Assembly: GCA_041741415.1 (NCBI GenBank)
Contig: JBGSKC010000080.1
Coordinates: forward strand, 83,367 to 147,366
Reading direction: 5' to 3'
Source of the DNA: JANQTF01 sp041741415
GTDB taxonomy: Bacteria; Bacteroidota; Bacteroidia; J057
DNA length: 64,000 bases
Position numbers and translations under genes: made by a program. Shown one piece after another: positions 58,907 to 64,000 of the stretch (positions within the stretch are counted from its first letter, which is position 1; each line of letters begins with the position of its first letter). The notes below the pieces were generated by a model. It was not told the origin of the DNA. It worked only from the letters and a program-made list of their open reading frames with translations, and ran no database searches.

Positions 58907-61042
58907 TCACGATAACGCCCAATAAGCCAGCCAGGCCCCCAGGTAGGCCAGGGCAGTCAGGTAGAACAGCATCACAAGGGCCCACACCCAGCCTGCTTCT
59001 TTGCGGGTCACGGCCAGGGTGCTCATGCACTGCATCGACAAAGCGTAGAACACAATCAGAGACAGAACCGTGGCGGCTGTGTACACTGGCAGGCCGGTAT
59101 CGGGGTGTTTTTCTGCCTGGAGACGTTCGGTGAGGGTAATGCGTCCCCGCTGCGCTTCATCTCCCTCCATCCCGTCAGGGTCGTCAGTTTGGTAAATGAT
59201 GCTCATGGTGCCGACAAACACTTCCCGTGCGGCGAAGGAAGTAATGAGGCTGATGCCGATTTTCCAGTCGTAGCCAAGCGGGCGAATAGCAGGCTCGATC
59301 CATTTGCCAAGGCTGGCAGCATAAGAGCTGTTGAGTTTTTCGGAGTCGTAGGCCAGGAGCAAAGAGTCGCTCAGCGGGGAAGGCAGGGCCTCATATTTGG
59401 CCTCAATGGCAGCCATTTTTTCGCCGGGCCCGAAACGCACCAGCGCCCACAGCACCAGGCTGATGAGCATGATCACCTTCCCGGCTTCTACTACAAAAGA
59501 CTGACATTTCTGCCAGACAGTGATGCCCACATTGCGCCAGCGGGGAAAGCGGTAGCTGGGCATTTCCATCACAAACATGCCCTTGCTCTCATATCGCAGA
59601 ATTTTTTTGAACACAAATGCCACCAGCAGGGCTGCCACAAACCCCAGCAAGTAAATGGCGGTCATGAACAGGCCCCGCTGGTCGATTCCTGCGATTCTGC
59701 CCGCCGGAATGAACATGGCAATGAGCAGGGTATAGACCGGAATCCGGGCGGAGCAGCTCATCAGAGGCGTTACCAGAATGGTGATGAGGCGTTCACTGCG
59801 GTTGGCGATGCCCCGGGCCATCATGATGGAGGGAATGGCGCAGGCCATTCCGCCCATGAGCGGAATGATTGATTTGCCCGAAAACCCAAAGGGTCGCATG
59901 ATCCGGTCCATCAGAAACACCACCCTGGCCATGTAGCCGGTTTCTTCGAGCAGGTTGATGAAAAAGAAGAGGAAGGCAATTTGCGGAACAAACACCACAA
60001 TCCCGGCGAGGCCCGCGATTACCCCTTCGGTGAAGAGGTCGCTGAGCCAATGCTCCGGCAGAAAATCAGCCAGGCCGCTCTGAAGGGCCCCCATGCCTGC
60101 CTCGATCCAGTCCATCGGCACGGTGGCCCAGGCAAACACCGCCTGAAAAATGAGGAGCAAAATCCCGACAAAAATGAGATAGCCCCACACTTTGTGGGTG
60201 AGAATGCCATCGAGGCGCTCGCTGAGCTGCTCGCGCAGGGTAGGTGGGTCCTGCACCACGAGGGAGATCCATTCGTCGGCGAGGTCAAGGCGAACGAGCA
60301 GCTCGTTGGCGATGAGCTGGCGCGCGCTGACCGCGTCGATTTGCGCCTGGGCTCGCCAATTAGTGAGCTGGGCCTGGTTCAAGTGGGGAAACAACTCGGG
60401 GGCGAGCAAAGCCTGATAGGCGCGATAGGGTTCCGGGTTGCGAAGATTTTTGCTCAGTTCGCTGAGCGCGGGCAGAAAGCCGGGCGGAATCTGAAACAAC
60501 CGCCGGGCTGGTGCTGCCACCGACATCGCGAGCTGAGATTGAAGCGCTTTGAGGCCCTGGTTTTTTTTGACCGACAAGCCCAGCACCGGAATGCCAAGCA
60601 AGCTCTGAAGTTGCGGCAGGTCAATGTGAATCCCTTCCTCCTCGGCCAGATCCATCATGCTGAGTGCCAGAATGGCAGGAAAGCCGAGGTCGATGACCTG
60701 GGTGCACAGCATCAGGCCGCGGCGGAGTTGTGTGGCATCGGCCACAACCACCACGAGGTCGGGATGATCAGGGTGGCGGGGATCGTGGAGGAGGTCGAAA
60801 GTGACGCGCTCATCCTCGCTGCTGGGATAGAGAGAATTGGTTCCGGGCAGGTCAATGAGTTGGGCAGAGGATTTGCCGGGAAGAGAGATGACGCTGCTTT
60901 TGCGCTCGACAGTGACGCCGGGAAAATTTCCCACGCGCTGGTTCATGCCACTGAGGGCGTTGAAGAGAGAGCTTTTTCCGCTATTTGGCGTGCCTACAAG
61001 GGCAATGGTGTGTGCTGGTGCAGTTAGCTCTTGCTGATCCAT
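58907..61042 (-). CDS. feoB: Ferrous iron transport protein FeoB
   Basis: A 711-residue iron transporter. The cytoplasmic GTPase domain has G1 GTPNSGKSS (17-25), G2 Thr44 in FPGVTVERK, G3 DLPGTNSLYP (64-73) and a G4 region that reads ALSMMDLAEE (126-135), where Asn of NMMD is replaced by Ser128. The C-terminal half has the two Gate motifs and the long TM region (LMSCSARIPVYTLLIAMFIP and FVGTMSIIYQTDDPDG, both core FeoB signatures). Predicted to take up Fe(II) at the inner membrane. It starts 19 bases inside the feoA end and ends at the repeat array. The G4 change may alter nucleotide preference. Confidence 0.95.
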   Translation of the reverse strand: MDQQELTAPAHTIALVGTPNSGKSSLFNALSGMNQRVGNFPGVTVERKSSVISLPGKSSAQLIDLPGTNSLYPSSEDERVTFDLLHDPRHPDHPDLVVVVADATQLRRGLMLCTQVIDLGFPAILALSMMDLAEEEGIHIDLPQLQSLLGIPVLGLSVKKNQGLKALQSQLAMSVAAPARRLFQIPPGFLPALSELSKNLRNPEPYRAYQALLAPELFPHLNQAQLTNWRAQAQIDAVSARQLIANELLVRLDLADEWISLVVQDPPTLREQLSERLDGILTHKVWGYLIFVGILLLIFQAVFAWATVPMDWIEAGMGALQSGLADFLPEHWLSDLFTEGVIAGLAGIVVFVPQIAFLFFFINLLEETGYMARVVFLMDRIMRPFGFSGKSIIPLMGGMACAIPSIMMARGIANRSERLITILVTPLMSCSARIPVYTLLIAMFIPAGRIAGIDQRGLFMTAIYLLGFVAALLVAFVFKKILRYESKGMFVMEMPSYRFPRWRNVGITVWQKCQSFVVEAGKVIMLISLVLWALVRFGPGEKMAAIEAKYEALPSPLSDSLLLAYDSEKLNSSYAASLGKWIEPAIRPLGYDWKIGISLITSFAAREVFVGTMSIIYQTDDPDGMEGDEAQRGRITLTERLQAEKHPDTGLPVYTAATVLSLIVFYALSMQCMSTLAVTRKEAGWVWALVMLFYLTALAYLGAWLAYWALS

Positions 61043-61302
61043 ATATGGCTTGCGTCGTCGCGCCGGAGGAGGATTTTGGTCCGGTGCACCCGAATGGCGA
61101 CGGGATCACGCAACGGGGCGGTTCCCGAGAAAGACACTTGATCGCCGATGGCGACGCCCATTTTAAGGAGGGCCATCTCCAGATCAGGGGCATCAATTTT
61201 GCAAATCTTCCCTCCTTCTCCGGGGTGGAGAGCCAGCAGAGAAGCCTCAGCGCGATTGGAAGCAGAATGTCGGGAAGCAACTGGATCAAACATGGCCGGC
61301 AA
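61024..61302 (-). CDS. feoA: Ferrous iron transport protein FeoA
   Basis: A 92-residue SH3-fold protein that stimulates FeoB. It has ALHPGEGGKICKIDAPDLEMALLKMGVAIGDQVSFSG, the FeoA core, and ends VHRTKILLRRDDASHIWISKS. The start at 61300-61302 gives about 15 extra residues over the usual size (75-80); an ATG three codons later is also possible. The gene overlaps the feoB start by 19 bases, indicating translational coupling. The upstream region holds a minus-strand promoter and iron/manganese-type operator candidates (61337-61436). Confidence 0.9.
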   Translation of the reverse strand: MPAMFDPVASRHSASNRAEASLLALHPGEGGKICKIDAPDLEMALLKMGVAIGDQVSFSGTAPLRDPVAIRVHRTKILLRRDDASHIWISKS

Positions 61303-61336
61303 AGCGGTTAGGATGGCAAGTATGGGACTTATTTAG

Positions 61337-61436
61337 AATTAGTCCAAATTAGTCCTCAAAACTAGATGGAAGACAACGAAGGATCAATACCTTTTGTTAG
61401 GTAAATGTGATGACTTTATGTACCTAGCTTTAGGTA
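61337..61436 (-). promoter_or_regulatory. feo promoter and putative metalloregulator operators
   Basis: On the minus strand, TAGTTTTG (61364-61357) matches TAnnTTTG, with TTG at 61387-61385 and a 20-base spacer. Two direct repeats of AATTAGTCC (61337-61345 and 61347-61355) lie just downstream of the -7 box, on the transcribed side. Further upstream TACCTA-GCTT-TAGGTA (61421-61436) is an inverted repeat and TTAGGTA recurs at 61397-61403; TTAGGT/ACCTAA half-sites recall DtxR/MntR-type boxes. No regulator gene is in the window. Confidence 0.45.
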
Positions 61437-61586
61437 GGTGCGGAAAAACATAAAGGTTCGAAGAAAAAAAACCAGGGTGGAAGATCAGCTTTTCAGAATG
61501 GAACTTCGTAGGAAAGGGCTGGTTTGCCGGGGCTTTTCCCCGCTGTTTTCACCATCTTTGCAAAGACATTGACCAGATTAACAATC

Positions 61587-62504
61587 ATGAGCGACCGATT
61601 GATTACAGAAGTGCGCCAGGCGATGGAAGTGCGCCCGACTTGGACTGCCTACGGCCTGTTCATTTTGAAGCTTGCCCTCCTGGTGGGCCTCATCGTGCTG
61701 CAGAATCAGTTTCCAACCTTTATGCTGGACCTCGGTATTCCAGATCGCTATCTCCGGGCGCTGCTGTTTTTCCTCACAGGCCAGTTGATGATCAGTTTTG
61801 CCCGCAGCACCCTCGCTACTTTGTATCGCCGCAAACACCTCCAGGCCAAAGGCCGCCGTGATAATTTCATCCTCGGGATCAACCAAATAGCCGGCATCGC
61901 CAGCTTCGTAGTCTTTTCCTTCGCTGCGCTGATGGTGTTTGACATTAACATCCGCGAAGCTCTCACTGCCATTTCCATCGTTGCGGCTGCCATTGCCATT
62001 CTCTCCAAAGATTATGTCTCCAACATGATCAATGGCATGATCCTCATGTTTTCAAATCAGATTTCTCTCGACGACATGGTGCAGATTGGCGAGCATCGCG
62101 GAAAAATTGTGGACCTCACCCTGCTGCATGTGCATGTGTTGAATGATGACGACGACGTCATTTTTATCCCCAACAACCTGCTGCTTACAGAAGGGATCAT
62201 CAATTTCACCAGGCGGCCACTTGGCAAGATTTCTGTAGAATTTGACCTCCCGCTTTCCCGTGTTGAATCGGTGGAAGACGTGGAGCGTTACCTGCAGGAA
62301 ATCCTGGAACCTCACCGCGAACACATTGTGAAGGGCAGCTACCACCTCAAAACCGTCCGCTTGAGCAAAGACAGTGTCTCCTTCAAGTTTCAGTGCCTGC
62401 TCAGGGAAAAAGGCGACCGTGAGGTGCAAAGAAGCATCAAGAAAATGGTGTTGCGCTCGGTGGTGGTTTTTGGACACGGCACGCAGTCAGCCTACCAGGC
62501 CTGA
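61587..62504 (+). CDS. Small-conductance mechanosensitive channel (MscS family)
   Basis: A 305-residue membrane protein (start ATG at 61587). Three or four helices lie at about 25-45, 60-80, 105-125 and 130-145. The third helix region ISIVAAAIAILSKDYVSNMINGMILM and the beta domain that follows, ISLDDMVQIGEHRGKIVDLTLLHVHV, are the MscS signatures; IPNNLLLTEGIINFTRRP is also diagnostic. It opens under membrane tension and protects from osmotic shock, by family knowledge. A CATCTTTG at 61553-61560 may be a promoter. Its stop overlaps the start of the small Cys-rich gene by one base. Confidence 0.92.
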   Translation: MSDRLITEVRQAMEVRPTWTAYGLFILKLALLVGLIVLQNQFPTFMLDLGIPDRYLRALLFFLTGQLMISFARSTLATLYRRKHLQAKGRRDNFILGINQIAGIASFVVFSFAALMVFDINIREALTAISIVAAAIAILSKDYVSNMINGMILMFSNQISLDDMVQIGEHRGKIVDLTLLHVHVLNDDDDVIFIPNNLLLTEGIINFTRRPLGKISVEFDLPLSRVESVEDVERYLQEILEPHREHIVKGSYHLKTVRLSKDSVSFKFQCLLREKGDREVQRSIKKMVLRSVVVFGHGTQSAYQA

Positions 62505-62713
62505 TGAGCTGGCCCACCTCAAAATGCAGTGCGTGTTCGCACCGGCGCGTGATCATGAGCCAGCGGGGCAGCGAGTTTTGGCTCTGCGACCGGCACCGGG
62601 AAGACTCCCGGTTTGAAAAATACCCCCACCAGCCCGTGTGGCATTGCGGCGGGTTTGAGAAAAGAACTGGATTGCCAGAAGAACATGGAGGAGAACAGCC
62701 CGATAATTTGTGA
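62504..62713 (+). CDS. Small Cys-rich protein, 69 residues
   Basis: A 69-residue frame that begins in the mscS stop (TGATG at 62502-62506), so it is translationally coupled. It contains CSAC at residues 8-11, then WLCDRHREDSRFEKYPHQP and a fourth Cys in WHCGG: a four-Cys pattern (C-x2-C ... C ... C) that could hold a zinc ion. The KYPxxPVxxCGGFE-like ending recurs in small Bacteroidota proteins. Function unknown. Peptide deformylase follows after 48 bases. Confidence 0.65.
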   Translation: MSWPTSKCSACSHRRVIMSQRGSEFWLCDRHREDSRFEKYPHQPVWHCGGFEKRTGLPEEHGGEQPDNL

Positions 62714-62761
62714 TTTGGCCGGGAAAGGTGGAAATTTGTCGTCCAATTTTTCCATGAAGTT

Positions 62762-63325
62762 ATGATACTGCCCATTATCGGATATGGCCACCCAGTGCTG
62801 CGCGAAACGACGCAAGAGATCGGCTCAGATTATCCTAAGCTGGCCGGGTTGATTGCCAACATGTTCGAAACCATGTACCATGCGCAGGGGGTGGGCTTGG
62901 CAGCTCCTCAGGTTGGCCTGGCTATCCGGCTGTTTGTGGTGGATGGAACGCCCATGGAAACTTCCAGAAATGAGGACATGACTGGCTTCAAGGGAGTATT
63001 CATTAACCCGGTGAAAGTGGAGGAAACGGGTGAGCCCTGGGGCTTTGAGGAGGGTTGTCTGTCTATTCCTGACATTCGGGAAACGGTAATGCGGCCTGAG
63101 CATCTGACGCTGCGGTTTATGGATGAAAATTTCCAGGAGCAGGTGGAAACCTATTCGGGGGTGAAGGCGAGAATTCTGCAGCATGAATACGACCACTTGG
63201 AGGGCAAGCTGTTCACCGATTATTTATCGCCGATGCGCAAGCAGGTACTCAGAACGCGGCTGGGCCGGATTTCAGCGGGAGACGTGAGCTCCGAATATCC
63301 CATGAAGTTTTCCAGGAAGAAATAG
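62762..63325 (+). CDS. def: Peptide deformylase
   Basis: A 187-residue enzyme that removes the formyl group from new N-terminal methionines. All three motifs are present: GVGLAAPQ (43-50), EGCLS (97-101, Cys99 metal ligand) and QHEYDHLEG (140-148; His141, His145 ligands and Glu142 catalytic). The insertion between the first two motifs (TPMETSRNEDMTGFKG) is typical of Bacteroidota deformylases. The start at 62762 fits the family N-terminus MILPIIGYGHPVLR. A weak hairpin and a T-run follow the stop near 63356-63391. Confidence 0.96.
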   Translation: MILPIIGYGHPVLRETTQEIGSDYPKLAGLIANMFETMYHAQGVGLAAPQVGLAIRLFVVDGTPMETSRNEDMTGFKGVFINPVKVEETGEPWGFEEGCLSIPDIRETVMRPEHLTLRFMDENFQEQVETYSGVKARILQHEYDHLEGKLFTDYLSPMRKQVLRTRLGRISAGDVSSEYPMKFSRKK

Positions 63326-63355
63326 GCACAACCCTTCAAGGCTTGCCAAAAAATA

Positions 63356-63391
63356 GACACGTGGGGCTTTGCCTTGGCGTGTCATTTTTTT
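63356..63391 (+). terminator. Weak hairpin and T-run after def
   Basis: GACACG (63356-63361) pairs with CGTGTC (63378-63383), followed by a seven-T run. The stem is only six bp, with a second overlapping CAAGGC/GCCTTG pair, so the structure is uncertain. Confidence 0.45.
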
Positions 63392-63520
63392 GATATACGC
63401 CCCTTAATTCTTCCTAAATCGATTTCGGAGCAGATTAGATGGGAATATACACGATTTCGAAATCGATTACATACCATTTACCCCCGAAAAGGCGCCGTTC
63501 GCGCGAAAAAAAGGGCAAAT

Positions 63521-63553
63521 TTTTGCAAAGCTCACATTTGAGTAATATCTTTG
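63521..63553 (+). promoter_or_regulatory. Bacteroidota-type promoter for the 63592 gene
   Basis: A TTTTG at 63521-63525 and an exact TAnnTTTG box (TATCTTTG, 63546-63553) with a 20-base spacer. Predicted start about 63560, giving a leader of about 32 bases to the ATG at 63592. One of the best promoter matches in the window. Confidence 0.7.
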
Positions 63554-63591
63554 TTCGAATTAAGGGTAATACAGCTTAAATTTTTTGGTCT

Positions 63592-63834
63592 ATGTCGAGT
63601 CAAGAGTTGCACGCAAAAATCTTGGCGACTAAGAGCTTGTTGAATCGCGAACTAGTTCGCAATCGCAATCAGGAAGATAATGCCATGCTGAGTTTCCGCG
63701 AGATTGGTGTCCGGATGGACATGATCCACGAAGCTGAGCGCGTTGGTGTTCGCAACCTGGGGGAGTCTCAAAGCCGCAAATTGACCCGTATGATCGCCCA
63801 ACTGGAGGATCAACTGGGAATTTCGCTCAATTGA
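63592..63834 (+). CDS. Small unknown protein, 80 residues
   Basis: An 80-residue soluble, charged helical protein (start ATG at 63592). It has a strong upstream promoter and a good terminator hairpin after it (63865-63895), so it is likely expressed as a single-gene unit. No family recognised; the Leu/Arg pattern of the first half (KILATKSLLNRELVRNR) suggests amphipathic helices that could form a coiled coil or small DNA-binding domain, but this is only a pattern. Confidence 0.7.
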   Translation: MSSQELHAKILATKSLLNRELVRNRNQEDNAMLSFREIGVRMDMIHEAERVGVRNLGESQSRKLTRMIAQLEDQLGISLN

Positions 63835-63864
63835 GGCAGCCACTTTGTCGCCGCATCCAAAAAC

Positions 63865-63904
63865 ATGAGTCATCCCGAACTTTGGGGTGACTCATATTTT
63901 TTTT
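63865..63904 (+). terminator. Intrinsic terminator after the 63592 gene
   Basis: A 12-position stem (63865-63876 and 63884-63895, with one G-T pair) and a run of eight or more T directly after. A canonical terminator. Confidence 0.85.
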
Positions 63905-63961
63905 AAAAAAGAAAGGTCTTCCGTAATTTTTGGTTACCACACCCTAAACTACGAGAAGACC

Positions 63962-64000
63962 ATGCTTTATCAGCATTACCAAACTAAGGAAGCCCATGGA
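63962..64000 (+). CDS. Start of an unidentified gene, cut by window edge
   Basis: An ATG at 63962 opens a frame of 13 codons to the window end (MLYQHYQTKEAHG). It follows a gap with a TAATTTTTG-like promoter element near 63920. The N-terminus LYQHYQTKEAHG would be compatible with an alpha/beta hydrolase start, but so little sequence is seen that no assignment is justified. GGTCTTC at 63914 and GAAGACC at 63954 form an inverted repeat next to the start codon. Confidence 0.35.
   Translation, partial: MLYQHYQTKEAHG

Noticed and set aside
58355..58915. Long plus-strand open frame across the repeat array
   Set aside because: It overlaps the end of the lysozyme-like gene in another frame and then consists only of translated repeat units; the pattern is explained by the repeats, not by selection on protein.
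1..64000. CRISPR arrays, tRNA or rRNA genes
   Set aside because: The only repeat array (58482-58905) has hairpin-rich units without spacer-like unique sequences; no tRNA T-loop consensus or rRNA-like stretch was noticed in the gaps.

Overview
The window looks like a chromosomal segment of a Bacteroidota bacterium, probably of the Saprospirales/Lewinella type. The main reasons are a complete gliding/type IX secretion gene (sprA, about 2,490 codons) directly after ruvA; two proteins ending in T9SS sorting domains; promoters of the TTG / TAnnTTTG type; several DUF families paired as they commonly are in Bacteroidota (DUF1800+DUF1501, DUF3857); and few Shine-Dalgarno sequences. Base composition is moderately GC-rich and even throughout. 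I see no rRNA, tRNA, CRISPR array, insertion sequence or prophage, and most genes are housekeeping or lineage-specific.

Layout. 1-8.3 kb: the start of a probable leucyl aminopeptidase (cut by the window edge), rsmA, an MMPL/RND exporter, a uracil-DNA glycosylase-family protein, a secreted subclass B1 metallo-beta-lactamase, an unknown secreted protein and murF. 8.4-11.8 kb: a membrane protein overlapping a THEP1-like NTPase, a 39-residue lipoprotein-like gene with ytxJ, and a THUMP-like methyltransferase. 11.7-14.8 kb: a DUF1800/DUF1501 pair, the latter with Tat-like and T9SS signals. 15-21 kb: an Rpn/PD-(D/E)XK nuclease, a VWA protein, anmK, a SulP transporter and a YciO/YrdC protein. 21-33 kb: a beta-barrel protein, ruvA, sprA, DUF2937, VanZ and the 2-oxoglutarate dehydrogenase E2.

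33-41 kb holds a tightly overlapping minus-strand operon (SpoIIM-like, DUF4129, DUF4350, MoxR ATPase, GT-C-like membrane protein, DUF58) with a divergent RDD gene. 41-49.6 kb holds a YD-repeat-like protein, a SprB-repeat/T9SS protein, DUF547, a TonB-like protein, SRPBCC, a small membrane peptide, and an ECF sigma/anti-sigma pair followed by two tandem paralogous membrane proteins. 49.7-52.8 kb holds ctlX and an arginine deiminase (arginine to citrulline to ornithine) plus a TerB-like protein. 53-58.5 kb holds two tandem DUF3857/transglutaminase proteins, the first lacking catalytic Cys and His, and a peptidoglycan-binding lysozyme-like protein. 58.5-58.9 kb is a four-unit intergenic repeat. 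58.9-64 kb holds feoB/feoA, a mechanosensitive channel coupled to a small Cys-rich protein, peptide deformylase, a small unknown gene and the start of one more gene.

No segment is a proven new system. The strongest candidates for something not well described are the overlapping membrane protein/THEP1 NTPase pair (8443-9983), the ECF sigma-linked tandem membrane paralogues (46599-49575), the active/inactive DUF3857 pair (52974-56786) and the repeat array (58482-58905). All statements rest on reading the sequence; no database search was possible.
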